Numbered from the stretch's first letter, positions 16,202-24,632 are shown. The stretch is DNA of 64,000 nucleotides from Anaerolineales bacterium UBA5797 (GCA_002418205.1 DIDP01000076.1:18920-82919), one strand, 5' to 3'. Made by a program: numbers and translations. The notes: generated by a model from the letters alone, not told the origin.

Positions 16202-16831
16202 TTAATAACTCACCAGTGGTAATTTCTTCAACCACTTCATTTCGGTCAGTTCTTTCAAAATAAAGTCTGCACCATCTGCGCGGGAAAGTTGCGTACCCGA
16301 ACTCTTGCCTACATACCCGACCTGATATCTGCCCTTGTGTTCGCCATCCATCAGACGCGGGAACCTCACCACTGTCCAATCCAAATCAGACTCCCGAATC
16401 ACCTTCACGTTTGCAGCCGAATCCAGCACCACATCTTTTGCCAATAGATTGAGCAGAAATCCGATGAAGTGATCAATAAATTTAGGTTGATCTTCGGGTT
16501 GCCGTACTCCTGCGCCAGTCGTGGAGACCAGCCGGCGCACACCATGTTTCCTCATCCCGGCAACAATGTTTTTGGCTGAAGTTTCCATCATGTGGGGAAC
16601 GGGCGGACGGGTCGGACCTAGGGCGCTGATAACTGCATCCTGTTCGGCAATCGCCTTCTCGACAGCTTCAGCATCCATCGAGTCGCCTTTGAATACGGTC
16701 AAGTTGGGATGTGTCACCGTGAACTTCTCAGGGGAACGCACAAATGCAGTCACCTGATATCCTCCCTCCAATGCCTGCTTGACCACTTCCAGCCCAACAC
16801 CACGCGATGCACCAAATACTACGATCTTCAT
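16202..16831 (-). CDS. NAD(P)-binding atypical short-chain reductase
   Basis: This is a 209-aa protein of the NAD(P)H-binding, flavin-reductase-like atypical SDR family. The N-terminal GASRGVG is the dinucleotide loop. VFKGDSMD and ISALGPT follow, as in BLVRB-like proteins. No Tyr-x3-Lys catalytic motif is evident, which is common in this group. It lies downstream of a TetR gene on the same strand and so is probably co-regulated with it; the substrate is unknown. Confidence 0.82.
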   Translation of the reverse strand: MKIVVFGASRGVGLEVVKQALEGGYQVTAFVRSPEKFTVTHPNLTVFKGDSMDAEAVEKAIAEQDAVISALGPTRPPVPHMMETSAKNIVAGMRKHGVRRLVSTTGAGVRQPEDQPKFIDHFIGFLLNLLAKDVVLDSAANVKVIRESDLDWTVVRFPRLMDGEHKGRYQVGYVGKSSGTQLSRADGADFILKELTEMKWLKKLPLVSY

Positions 16832-16866
16832 AAGACTCCTTTGAAATTGTTTCTTATTAATGATGG

Positions 16867-17427
16867 TTATGAAGCCAACAAGACTTTCAATTGTTTTGCC
16901 ACCAGGCGCAACGGGTCGGCGGTATGCGATGTACGACTCAGGATGATCCCGCCTTCGATGGCAGAAACAATAAAGGTCGCCAATTCATCGGCTTTTGTTT
17001 TTGAGTACCCGCATTCGATCAACTTGTCATGGAAGGCGGATTTCAACATTTGATACGCTTCGTGACAGGCGGCATTGATCCGTGGTGAAGTGGTCGCGGT
17101 TTCCATCGCCACAGCCGTCAGAGGACTGCCCGCCGCAAAACCGGATCGTTCGACATGTTCTGCTATATTCAGAATGAAGTCAGAAATTGCTTTGGCAGCG
17201 TTGGAACTCTCTGTTAATCCCTGGCGAATCCGCTCGGCAGTTTGTTTTCCGGATTGAAGCACCGCCTCTGCCGTAATCTGTTCCTTGCCCTCTGGAAAGT
17301 AGTAATACAACGATCCTTTTGGGGAGCCGCTTTCCTTGATGATCTCGTTCAAGCCAGTGCCGTGATAACCCTGCTTTTCCAGCAGGGCGCAGGTGGTTTG
17401 CAGGATTTGTTCGCGGGCATTGCTCAT
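16867..17427 (-). CDS. TetR-family regulator (LmrA/YxaF-like)
   Basis: This is a 186-aa repressor. The N-terminal helix-turn-helix spans about residues 5-50 (REQILQTTCALLEKQGYHGTG ends before the recognition helix GSLYYYFPEGKE). The ligand-binding half resembles LmrA/YxaF-type proteins (FAAGSPLTAVAMET). ATG 17427 has GGAG 7 nt upstream; a start at 17460 is also open. It is divergent from an NmrA-like reductase gene, with an inverted repeat between them, so it probably represses both flanking reductases (inference). Confidence 0.87.
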   Translation of the reverse strand: MSNAREQILQTTCALLEKQGYHGTGLNEIIKESGSPKGSLYYYFPEGKEQITAEAVLQSGKQTAERIRQGLTESSNAAKAISDFILNIAEHVERSGFAAGSPLTAVAMETATTSPRINAACHEAYQMLKSAFHDKLIECGYSKTKADELATFIVSAIEGGIILSRTSHTADPLRLVAKQLKVLLAS

Positions 17428-17478
17428 ATTAATCTCCGTCCAAAAAATGTCTTTTGTCATCTTTCCAAAATGCGACTA

Positions 17479-17512
17479 TTGAATTATTATAACGACTGGT
17501 CTATATACAGTC
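17479..17512 (+). promoter_or_regulatory. Promoter with overlapping TetR-type operator
   Basis: -35 TTGAAT (17479-17484) and -10 TATATA (17502-17507) are 17 nt apart. GACTG (17494-17498) and CAGTC (17508-17512) form an inverted repeat over the -10. Read on the minus strand it contains TATAGACCAGTC, similar to operators I recall for LmrA/YxaF-type repressors. Confidence 0.55.
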
Positions 17513-17529
17513 AAGTTAGGAGCGAAAGA

Positions 17530-18387
17530 ATGTCATCCCCCATATTGGTAATCGGTGCGCTGGGCAATATCGGCACGGAAGTCGTAAGGCAGATACTCGC
17601 CAGAGGTGGGAAAGTCCGTGCGGCGGACATGGATGTGAACAAACTCAGGGAGCGCCTTGGCGATTCAGTCGAGGCGGTTCGCTTTGACTTTACCGACCCA
17701 ACCACCTACGAGGCAACATTCAAGGGCGTACAGAAGATGTTCTACATGCGTCCACCGCATATCACGAACATCCAGCGGGATATGGTTCCTTCGATGGATG
17801 CCGCCAAACGCGCGGGTGTAACCCATGCCGTGTTTCTCTCCCTGATCGGGATCGAGAACACAAAATATGTCCCCCACTACAAGGTGGAGACCTATTTGAA
17901 GGCAATCAACATGCAAACAACCTTTTTACGCTGTAGTTTCTTTATGCAGAATCTGAATACCACCCATCGCCGTGAGATCAAGGAAAGAAATGAGATTTTT
18001 GTGCCGGTGGGAAAGGCAAAAACCGCCTTTGTCGATGCGCGCGACATCGGGGCGGTGGCGGCGGTGGCTTTGCTGGAGGATGGACATGCCGGCAGGAATT
18101 ACGACCTGACCGGCAGTGAACGCTTGGATTATTGGGAAGCAGCCAGGATCATGAGCGAGGTATTGGGACGAAGAATCACCTACCGTAACCCGAACCCGCT
18201 TTATTTCCTGATCGAGACGATACGCAGGGGTACGCCTTTCATGTTCGCCCTGGTGATGACGGGTTTGTACACATCCACACGTTTCGGAATGGCGAAACCG
18301 ATCACAGATGAAGTCGAGCGATTAACTGGGATTAGCCCGATCACATTCAGGCAATATGTAACAGATTATGAAGATGCCTGGAAGTAA
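17530..18387 (+). CDS. NmrA-like NAD(P)-binding reductase
   Basis: This is a 285-aa atypical SDR of the NmrA/azoreductase-like group. The N-terminal GALGNIG is the NAD(P) loop, followed by VRFDFTDP and MYFMRPPHITN-like segments common to this family. ATG 17530 is preceded by AGGAG at 7 nt; a longer open frame from 17242 overlaps the divergent TetR gene and is rejected. It is regulated from the operator at 17494-17512 (inference). The substrate is unknown, with quinones or other electrophiles plausible. Confidence 0.85.
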   Translation: MSSPILVIGALGNIGTEVVRQILARGGKVRAADMDVNKLRERLGDSVEAVRFDFTDPTTYEATFKGVQKMFYMRPPHITNIQRDMVPSMDAAKRAGVTHAVFLSLIGIENTKYVPHYKVETYLKAINMQTTFLRCSFFMQNLNTTHRREIKERNEIFVPVGKAKTAFVDARDIGAVAAVALLEDGHAGRNYDLTGSERLDYWEAARIMSEVLGRRITYRNPNPLYFLIETIRRGTPFMFALVMTGLYTSTRFGMAKPITDEVERLTGISPITFRQYVTDYEDAWK

Positions 18388-18451
18388 TCTCAGATTACCG
18401 AGTCAAATTAATTCAGCATGAACGCCCCTACTTATCCCTTCATGCTATAGG

Positions 18452-19546
18452 CTAAAACTCTTTCTTTTCAACGCTCACCCGGGTTCCACCTGGCATCTCC
18501 ACGGTAACATCCCCAGGGTCGTAAGATACAAGTGGTTGAGACCAGCGAAAGATCCATTTTGCATCCTCCGGGCTGGCGTTGACGCATCCTCGTGAGGAGG
18601 GTTCACCATAATTGTTGTGCCAATAGGTGGAATGGATTGCCACACCGGAGCCAACGAATAAACTGACCCACCCAACAGCCGGCAGACTCCAGCCTGCTGA
18701 TGCACTTCCACCGCTTAATGGCAAGGAGATCGCCTTCCGCCAGATCGGGAATTCGCCTACCGGGGTCGCCCATGCATCCACAGGATTGCCCCATGCATCG
18801 TACAGTGCACCACTGGAAATACGCGCGAAATACACCTCATTCTTTCCCTCATAGCACGATAAGGTTTGATAATCAATATTGACCACGATCCTTTTTTCTT
18901 CCGCTTCCGGGTTAACGGGAGCGATTTCATCCGCAGTCAGTGGACGAAACGCCTCAGCCGGACCCCAGAACAGGTCGCCGGATCCAAAGCGTTCATTCAA
19001 CCGATACCAGACTCTTCCATCCGCTTCGGCGCGAATCTGATCCACCCAGACCACCTGACTATAGACGAACCGCGCCGGCAGCCCAATCGATTCGCGGTAT
19101 TGGAGCCACGGTGCGCGCGATGGCGGATTATCGAGAATCAAGTCTACATAAGGAACGGTGACTTCAACCCACATGCCAGGTCCCAGACTCGTACTTGGCA
19201 GAGTGGACACTGGCGAATTTGGCAGGTTGCGCACGGGTTGCAGGTTTCCGCCCCACACATAACCATAGGGAGTCTCGACCCAGCGTTGATTGATCCTGCC
19301 GGGCATGGTTCCAACCACTTCCCGAATCCAGGGGATAACCTGATCCTCATACAGAGCGCCCACGATCTGTTCATTCCCATCTGGGCGCGCATATACATCC
19401 ACCTTGCCAACCGTGATACGCCCCAACAGTTCCGACTGTTGTAATTCTGAAATCCCCTGCCAGGTAAATGGTCGAAAGGCAAGTGCGCCGGCGCCCAATG
19501 CGGCGATCTTTAGAAAATCACGGCGAGTGAGTGGATGTCTTGTCAT
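18452..19546 (-). CDS. L,D-transpeptidase with Tat signal
   Basis: This is a 364-aa exported protein. The twin-arginine signal is RRDFLK at residues 8-13. An SH3-like segment follows, then a YkuD domain. The catalytic segment is HSTYWHNNYG followed by SSRGCVN, with the Cys as nucleophile and the His upstream. It would act on peptide cross-links or anchor proteins outside the membrane. ATG 19546 overlaps the end of the DUF2933 gene by 29 nt. It is the last gene of a minus-strand operon headed by a palindrome-controlled promoter at 21245-21312. Confidence 0.9.
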   Translation of the reverse strand: MTRHPLTRRDFLKIAALGAGALAFRPFTWQGISELQQSELLGRITVGKVDVYARPDGNEQIVGALYEDQVIPWIREVVGTMPGRINQRWVETPYGYVWGGNLQPVRNLPNSPVSTLPSTSLGPGMWVEVTVPYVDLILDNPPSRAPWLQYRESIGLPARFVYSQVVWVDQIRAEADGRVWYRLNERFGSGDLFWGPAEAFRPLTADEIAPVNPEAEEKRIVVNIDYQTLSCYEGKNEVYFARISSGALYDAWGNPVDAWATPVGEFPIWRKAISLPLSGGSASAGWSLPAVGWVSLFVGSGVAIHSTYWHNNYGEPSSRGCVNASPEDAKWIFRWSQPLVSYDPGDVTVEMPGGTRVSVEKKEF

Positions 19547-19751
19547 GGACGGAATGATCGTGATGCTGGTCCGGCTGGCTGTTGTGATTGTGCATGTTGC
19601 CCATCATGAAAAAATGAGCCAGCGGGCAAAGCAATGCCAGCCCCACATAGACGACTGTATTGATGGGGACTTTCAGGAGCAGGACAGCTGCCAGACCCAG
19701 AATGGGAAGCAAGCAGCCAAGCAGCATGATCCAGATATGACGTTTATTCAT
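19518..19751 (-). CDS. DUF2933-like small membrane protein with His-rich tail
   Basis: This is a 77-aa protein with two hydrophobic segments and the ALLCPLAHFFMM segment typical of DUF2933. The tail is rich in His, Asn and Asp, suggesting metal contact. It has a GGAAGG ribosome site before ATG 19751 and overlaps the next gene. DUF2933 proteins are often found with copper and YHS genes, as here. Confidence 0.8.
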   Translation of the reverse strand: MNKRHIWIMLLGCLLPILGLAAVLLLKVPINTVVYVGLALLCPLAHFFMMGNMHNHNSQPDQHHDHSVHDKTSTHSP

Positions 19752-19763
19752 GTGAACCTTCCT

Positions 19764-20261
19764 TTACCCTTTCCGCTTTACAGGCGGAAGGGAAACAATG
19801 AGATTGCCATTTTTTATTTCAGCAGTGAATTCATCCAGAGGACGCGGCGGCGGACCGCTGACCACATTACCAACCATATCAAAATGACCGTCATGGCAGG
19901 GACTGATGTAATGTCCCTGGTCAGGATGCCAGGTAACACGACAGCCAAGGTGGGTGCAAATGTTAGAGAATACCCTTACTTCACTTTCACTCTTACGCAG
20001 AACGAACAAGCCATAGTTGGTTGCCGTCCGTTCCCATCCGTTGACCCTGGTGCGGGTAAATTCAAACCGGGTTGGAATGCCAATCGGATATCTTTCAAGC
20101 GAGCCAAGATCGATGATTAAATCGTCTTGCGTTTTTTCAAGCGATGGCGAAAGAAGATACAAAATGGAGGGAAGACCGATCCCAATGCCGATGAGCATTC
20201 CGACGAACCCGGCAACCGATTTGATGAAGTCACGACGGCTGATATCTGTTTTGTGCGCCAT
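19764..20261 (-). CDS. Rieske-type iron-sulfur protein with Tat signal
   Basis: This is a 165-aa protein. SRRDFIK is the twin-arginine signal, followed by one membrane anchor. The Rieske fold has CTHLGC and, 20 residues on, SPCHDGHFD, then GPPPRPL as in cytochrome bc-type Rieske subunits. In those subunits the second motif is CPCH, whose first Cys binds iron; here that position is Ser (codon AGT). Cluster binding may be altered. No cytochrome b gene is nearby, so the partner is not the usual bc complex. It is third in the minus-strand operon. Confidence 0.87.
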   Translation of the reverse strand: MAHKTDISRRDFIKSVAGFVGMLIGIGIGLPSILYLLSPSLEKTQDDLIIDLGSLERYPIGIPTRFEFTRTRVNGWERTATNYGLFVLRKSESEVRVFSNICTHLGCRVTWHPDQGHYISPCHDGHFDMVGNVVSGPPPRPLDEFTAEIKNGNLIVSLPPVKRKG

Positions 20262-20273
20262 TTCTTCCTCTTG

Positions 20274-20753
20274 CTATTTCAACTCCCATTCAAAGATGCG
20301 GGTGGGGGCATCCACGTTGGTAATGGTGAGGGTGAGCTTTGTCGCTCCATCCAGAATGGATTTACCATCCTGCGCCGCTGGAAAAATCAATTTTCCTTCC
20401 ACATGATGACCACCGCGCGGCGCATCCCAGAGGGTTGAATTCACGCTGACTCCTGTATCGGTTAAGAGCGTTGCAGTTGCGGCTAGATCCATGCTCAGGT
20501 CAATCGAATGGGTGGTCAGGACAATATTGAACTCAACAGATTCGGTAGTCGCTGAGTCCAAGTTAAGTGGGGTGACTTCAAAGATAATCGCTCCCTGGTC
20601 GTCCATGCGGGTGGCAGAGTCAAATTCGGGGGAGGCTGATACCGTCGAAACAGGATCAGATGGCGGCTGGGTTGGAAGCGGGGATAAAGTCGCTGAACAG
20701 GCTGTGATAACAAAAGTCAAAATAATAAGGGCGGGAAGTAAGAGTCGTTTCAT
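20274..20753 (-). CDS. Secreted lipoprotein, unknown function
   Basis: This is a 159-aa protein with signal peptide and lipobox ending ITAC (Cys19). The mature part is an Ala/Thr/Asp-rich beta-type domain of about 110 residues with no Cys. The family was not recognised. It may be a cupredoxin-like or immunoglobulin-like domain, to judge from its alternating hydrophobic strands. Its ATG overlaps the stop of the upstream membrane protein (ATGA), so the two are coupled. Confidence 0.75.
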   Translation of the reverse strand: MKRLLLPALIILTFVITACSATLSPLPTQPPSDPVSTVSASPEFDSATRMDDQGAIIFEVTPLNLDSATTESVEFNIVLTTHSIDLSMDLAATATLLTDTGVSVNSTLWDAPRGGHHVEGKLIFPAAQDGKSILDGATKLTLTITNVDAPTRIFEWELK

Positions 20754-21223
20754 TTTGTCTCCAGAAGTACAGGTTGAAGTTTTTGTCGTTCACGATAAAG
20801 CACGAAGAGCATGACGCCAATTCCGATGAGGTTCATGGCGAGTCCGATAAGCATGAAGGGGCGTTGATAACGGGTGAGAAAACTTGCCGCCGCACTCAAA
20901 CCAAGAATGGGTAAAACATCGGTGACATGATGAATGCAACACGCGACCATCGCAGTGGCGGATGTGCCTCCGCTCGCGCCTATCATTGAGCCGGCATGTC
21001 CTGTGGATGTAACTGGAATGAACAGGCGGAATCGCAGGATGGAATAGAGCGCGGCTTGGATACCAAAGCCGAGGATGATCGGGATGACATACCAACGGTC
21101 ACGGATGAATTGAGATGAGGCGTAGTCCCAGCCCTGCGCCCAGGTGAGGATGCCGATGTAGAACGAGGCGATCAGCGCCGAGCCGAGCAGGAATGCCACA
21201 AATGGAATGAAGAATCGTTTCAT
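20750..21223 (-). CDS. Four-helix membrane protein with CCxHH motif
   Basis: This is a 157-aa protein with four or five membrane segments. The third holds ACCIHHVTDVLP, a vicinal Cys pair next to two His, which suggests metal (Cu or Hg) or haem contact. It heads the minus-strand operon of lipoprotein, Rieske, DUF2933 and L,D-transpeptidase genes. I chose ATG 21223 (ribosome site AAGGAA); an upstream start at 21292 would overlap the regulatory palindrome. The family was not recognised. Confidence 0.75.
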   Translation of the reverse strand: MKRFFIPFVAFLLGSALIASFYIGILTWAQGWDYASSQFIRDRWYVIPIILGFGIQAALYSILRFRLFIPVTSTGHAGSMIGASGGTSATAMVACCIHHVTDVLPILGLSAAASFLTRYQRPFMLIGLAMNLIGIGVMLFVLYRERQKLQPVLLETK

Positions 21224-21244
21224 CGAAAATATTCCTTTTGTGTC

Positions 21245-21312
21245 ATCATAGCCCTTGCAGTGGGCGGCGTCTTGCGCCAAGTGGCTGAACAAAGCGTAGG
21301 CAAAACTGCCTA
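21245..21312 (-). promoter_or_regulatory. Regulon promoter 1 (TAGGCA palindrome, -10)
   Basis: The palindrome TAGGCA-AAAC-TGCCTA lies at 21297-21312. On the minus strand GGCGCA starts at +19 and TATGAT begins 46 nt past the palindrome (21250-21245). The ATG of the operon at 21223 is 74 nt from the palindrome. Confidence 0.7.
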
Positions 21313-21469
21313 TGTTGATCTTCGATAATTCTTCATGTGTTTTTTACATTCATCGGGTAGGATTTTCAGCCGTTAAGTAGTTTCCATGTGTGATCGAGGG
21401 GAACTCAAAACGAATCGAACGCTCGCTTTTGTTCTTCATGCGGTGAGCCAATAGGAGACTAGAAGTATC

Positions 21470-21676
21470 ATGAATAGTTTTAATATGCGGAAATTTTATC
21501 CGACCGGGCAGGAGTTTGAAATCGATCCTGTGTGTGAAATGAAAGTCGATCCAAAGAACCCGCCCTTTCAGGTTGTTCACAAAGGGAGGACTTATTACTT
21601 TTGCTCCGAGGTCTGCAAACATCTTTTTGAACGTGTTCCCGATCAATATGTTCGAATTGAAGAAGATAAAGTTTGA
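21470..21676 (+). CDS. YHS-domain metal-binding protein
   Basis: This is a 68-aa protein that is essentially one YHS domain: DPVCEMKVDP near residue 19, then YYFCSEVCKHLFE. The Cys residues are those used for metal in YHS/TRASH domains. It is a likely small copper-binding or sensing protein. It is divergent from the Rieske operon and precedes the YVTN lipoprotein gene. It is one of four stand-alone YHS genes in the island. Confidence 0.8.
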   Translation: MNSFNMRKFYPTGQEFEIDPVCEMKVDPKNPPFQVVHKGRTYYFCSEVCKHLFERVPDQYVRIEEDKV

Positions 21677-21715
21677 AATCGAATTTGTGAGTAATTTGGA
21701 TAAAGCATGACGTAT

Positions 21716-21731
21716 TAGGCAAAAATGCGTA
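21716..21731 (+). promoter_or_regulatory. Regulon site 2 (TAGGCA palindrome variant)
   Basis: TAGGCA-AAAA-TGCGTA has one arm mismatch and lies 70 nt before ATG 21802. Unlike the other sites, no -10 is found at the conserved distance; GATATT at 21769 is closer. Confidence 0.5.
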
Positions 21732-21801
21732 TGTTCAACTTGAGGGTGGGTGCTGTATAAGTGCGGACGATATTCGATCCAACCAGAAGGAGTTGAACCA
21801 T

Positions 21802-22914
21802 ATGAATAAGTTTTTGATTTGGAAGATTATGCCCGCGCTGATCATCGCCACGGTTGTCTTGAGTGCATGTGGCGCGCCGGCGAAACCTGAAATGACCGAA
21901 CAACCCGCCCAGACCCAACCGGATCAACCCGTTGCAGGATTGGATGGAACAGTTTGGGTGGCAGACGAGGAGGGCAACAGCATTACCGTGATCAATGCGG
22001 CAACGAATCAAGTCCTGACCACGCTTACCGGAGTCGAGGGCGCCCACAACCTACAGGTTGCCCCGGATGGCAAAACCGTCTGGGCGGTGAGCGGGCACGA
22101 CTCACTGGCGATTAAGATCGATGCCGTCACTTTTGAGGTTCATGGTGTCGTGCCAACTGGGATGATGCCCGCACATATCGTGCTGACACCCGATGGCAAA
22201 AAAGCGTATGCCACGAACGGCGGGGATAATACGGTCACTGTGATTGATGTGGAAGCGATGTCTGCCATTGCCACGATCCCGGTCGGCGAGTATCCGCACG
22301 GTTTGCGCGTCAGCCCCGACGGGATGTGGGTTTACGTTGCCAATGCCAAATCCACCACCCTGAGCGTGATTGACACCGCGCAGGATGTAAAGGTCGCCGA
22401 TATAGAAGTTGGCGAGCATCCTGTTCAAGTGGGCTTTTCGCCCGACGGGGAGTTTGTTTACTTCTCCCTCAACGGCGAAAACGCGCTTGGCAAGGTGGAC
22501 GTTGCTGCGCAGGAACTGGTCGGCAAGGTGGATGTGGGCGGAGGTCCGATCCAGGTTTTTGTGACCCCCAACAACAAGTTTATTCTGACCGCCAATCAAG
22601 GGACAAAGGATACCCCAAGCACCACTGTGTCGGTTGTGGATGTCGCGACTTTCCAGGTGATTGCAACCATTGAAACAGGGCAGGGCGCACACGGAGTCGT
22701 GATTGATCCATCGAGCCAATACGCCTACATATCGAATATCTATGAAGACACGGTATCGGTCATTGACTTGGAAAAAATGGCGGTTGTCGCCACCGTCCCA
22801 ACGGGCATGGCGCCCAATGGCATTAGCTTCTCGCCGCTTCCCGCGCCGGGGAATGCCCCTGCGGAAATTCAACTTGAAATCCCGGAGGGTGGCATGAATA
22901 TGCCCATGCCGTGA
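21802..22914 (+). CDS. YVTN-type beta-propeller lipoprotein
   Basis: This is a 370-aa secreted lipoprotein with lipobox LSAC. About seven repeats carry the pattern DGKxVxVxNxxxxTVSVID, which forms a YVTN/YncE-like propeller. The tail is Met/Pro-rich (GGMNMPMP). Proteins of this kind occur with copper oxidase and nos-type clusters, but the ligand is unknown. I chose ATG 21802, nine nt after AGAAGGAG; a TTG at 21793 is unlikely. A strong terminator follows. Confidence 0.87.
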   Translation: MNKFLIWKIMPALIIATVVLSACGAPAKPEMTEQPAQTQPDQPVAGLDGTVWVADEEGNSITVINAATNQVLTTLTGVEGAHNLQVAPDGKTVWAVSGHDSLAIKIDAVTFEVHGVVPTGMMPAHIVLTPDGKKAYATNGGDNTVTVIDVEAMSAIATIPVGEYPHGLRVSPDGMWVYVANAKSTTLSVIDTAQDVKVADIEVGEHPVQVGFSPDGEFVYFSLNGENALGKVDVAAQELVGKVDVGGGPIQVFVTPNNKFILTANQGTKDTPSTTVSVVDVATFQVIATIETGQGAHGVVIDPSSQYAYISNIYEDTVSVIDLEKMAVVATVPTGMAPNGISFSPLPAPGNAPAEIQLEIPEGGMNMPMP

Positions 22915-22935
22915 GAATCTGAAGTTTGCAGCCCA

Positions 22936-22972
22936 AGAAATCCCCTGTCGGTACAATGACAGGGGATTTCTT
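22936..22972 (+). terminator. Terminator of YVTN lipoprotein gene
   Basis: AAATCCCCTGTC and GACAGGGGATTT form a 12-bp stem followed by CTT. It abuts regulon promoter 3. Confidence 0.85.
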
Positions 22973-22973
22973 A

Positions 22974-23041
22974 TAGGCAATATTGCCTAAGCCCGAATAC
23001 GCCACGCGGCTCTCCTATTCGATTGGAAACATACCTACAAT
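22974..23041 (+). promoter_or_regulatory. Regulon promoter 3
   Basis: A perfect palindrome TAGGCA-ATAT-TGCCTA (22974-22989) is followed by GGCTCT at +19 and TACAAT after exactly 46 nt (23036-23041). ATG 23071 is 81 nt past the palindrome. Confidence 0.8.
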
Positions 23042-23070
23042 GGAGAACATCCAAATGATAGAGGTGTTCC

Positions 23071-23424
23071 ATGACCACATCTTCCTTCCTGATTGTTGAT
23101 CTGCCCTGCGACATGGCTTTGCAGGCAGCGAAGAAAAAATTATTGCAAGGTGGTTTGCGGGCTTTGCAAACCTTTGACCTGCATACCGCGCGACATACCC
23201 AGCAGGATTGTCCCTGCCCGCATCATGGCACAGCGGACTGTGATTGCCAGATGGTTGTTCTAATGGTTTATGGGGAGTCTGCTGAACCTGTCCCACTGAT
23301 CCTGCACGGAAGTGACGGACAAACGCGCTTCTCCATTGCCGATGACCCATCCCAACGGATAGATAAAAAGTTGGTCGCCTCCATCAAAGAGGCATTGGAT
23401 ATCAGGGCGGCAGTTTCTGTCTGA
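23071..23424 (+). CDS. Cys/His-rich small protein, unknown function
   Basis: This is a 117-aa protein without a signal peptide. A central CPCPHHG ... DCDC segment (residues ~48-60) holds four Cys and two His and probably binds metal. The N-terminal part, with VDLPCDMALQAAKKKL, could form an HMA-like alpha/beta fold. The family was not recognised. It is a single gene between two regulon promoters, which points to a cytosolic role in copper or thiol stress (inference). Confidence 0.7.
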   Translation: MTTSSFLIVDLPCDMALQAAKKKLLQGGLRALQTFDLHTARHTQQDCPCPHHGTADCDCQMVVLMVYGESAEPVPLILHGSDGQTRFSIADDPSQRIDKKLVASIKEALDIRAAVSV

Positions 23425-23432
23425 TATTCACA

Positions 23433-23500
23433 TAGGCAATATTGCCTATGGATTCCCGCGTCAAATTGCGCTGGATGGATCAAGGGGAAATCCTTATATT
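23433..23500 (+). promoter_or_regulatory. Regulon promoter 4
   Basis: CATAGGCAATATTGCCTATG (23431-23450) is a perfect 20-bp palindrome, the best copy in the window. TGCGCT follows at +19 and TATATT after 46 nt. It drives a probable operon from 23534 that includes the NarL-type two-component genes. Confidence 0.82.
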
Positions 23501-23533
23501 CAAGCACTATTCCAACTTTGCAGAGGAACCATA

Positions 23534-24610
23534 ATGAAGAAGATTTTATTTTTTACAATAACGAGTCTCGCTTTGATATTATCGGCTTGCGCGCCAGCCA
23601 CAGCCTCCAATGGGGACATGCCCATGAATAATGACAATTCAGGTATGGCGGATGGGACGCCCACCCCGGGCAGCATGATGATGGAAAACCCCGAAGCGGC
23701 TCATATGATGGAGCCGATCACTGCTCCCAACGTCCAGCCTGCCACCGAAGCTGATGGCGGACAGCCCTTGGAATACCGCCTGGAAGATGGCGTCAAGGTC
23801 TTTGAGTTAACCACCAAGGCTGTTCAATGGGAAATCCTGGATGGAGTGACCGTCACCGCATTCACATATAACGGAACCGTTCCCGGACCGATGATCCGCG
23901 TTACGGAAGGTGATCAGGTTCGGGTGATCGTAAAGAACGAATTACCCGATCCAACTACGATCCACTGGCATGGAGTCGAAGTCCCAAATGCAATGGACGG
24001 CGTTCCGGGCGTTACCCAGGATCCGATCCAGCCGGGTGAGACGTTTACTTACGAGTTCACCGCCAAGCCGGCTGGGACGTTCATGTATCACTCGCATTAT
24101 GAGGGCGATGTGCAGGTTGGCGCCGGGCTTTATGCGCCCTTCATCATTGACCCAAAGGAACCGGATGCCAATCCACCCGTTGTGGATAAAACCCTGATGA
24201 TCTCGGAATGGCGTATGACGGATGGGCAAACGTATGCCGCCATGCCCATGAGTGGGATGGAGCCCAATTACTTCACGATCAACGGCAAGTCCTTCCCTGC
24301 CACCGAAACCATCACTGTCAAGAAAGGCGATCTGGTTCGGCTGCGCTTCATTGCCATTGGTCAATTCATTCATCCGATGCATCTGCATGGTGTACCCTTC
24401 AGGATCGTGGCGACGGATGGGCATCCTGTCCCCGAGGTGGCACAGTTGACCAAGGACACGGTCAGTGTCGCACCGGGAGAACGCTACGACATTGAGTTCG
24501 TCGCCACAGAGACCGGACAATGGATGTTGCACTGTCACATCCTGCACCACACCACCAACGACAATGTTGAACCAGGTGGTTTGATGTTGATGATCGAAGT
24601 CGTTGAATAA
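23534..24610 (+). CDS. Two-domain multicopper oxidase lipoprotein
   Basis: This is a 358-aa lipoprotein (lipobox LSAC) with a Met-rich linker. It has two cupredoxin domains. The copper ligands are in HWHG (domain 1), YHSHYE, HPMHLHG (domain 2), and HCHILHH. The length is right for a small two-domain laccase or nitrite-reductase-like oxidase, which would act as a trimer. Likely roles are Cu(I) oxidation or phenol oxidation outside the cell; nitrite reductase is less likely because the HCHILHH pattern is laccase-like. It is first in an operon with YtkA-like, DUF3105 and DUF2085 genes and the two-component pair. Confidence 0.88.
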   Translation: MKKILFFTITSLALILSACAPATASNGDMPMNNDNSGMADGTPTPGSMMMENPEAAHMMEPITAPNVQPATEADGGQPLEYRLEDGVKVFELTTKAVQWEILDGVTVTAFTYNGTVPGPMIRVTEGDQVRVIVKNELPDPTTIHWHGVEVPNAMDGVPGVTQDPIQPGETFTYEFTAKPAGTFMYHSHYEGDVQVGAGLYAPFIIDPKEPDANPPVVDKTLMISEWRMTDGQTYAAMPMSGMEPNYFTINGKSFPATETITVKKGDLVRLRFIAIGQFIHPMHLHGVPFRIVATDGHPVPEVAQLTKDTVSVAPGERYDIEFVATETGQWMLHCHILHHTTNDNVEPGGLMLMIEVVE

Positions 24611-24632
24611 AATACTCAAGGAGAGAGTAAAA

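Noticed and set aside
17242..17529. Upstream extension of the NmrA-like gene
   Set aside because: It lies over the divergent TetR gene and the operator; a good ribosome site precedes ATG 17530.
23534..24610. Copper nitrite reductase (NirK) for the two-domain oxidase
   Set aside because: The HWHG / HSH / HCHILHH pattern fits laccase-like trinuclear sites; the type-1 copper arrangement of NirK domain 1 was not seen.
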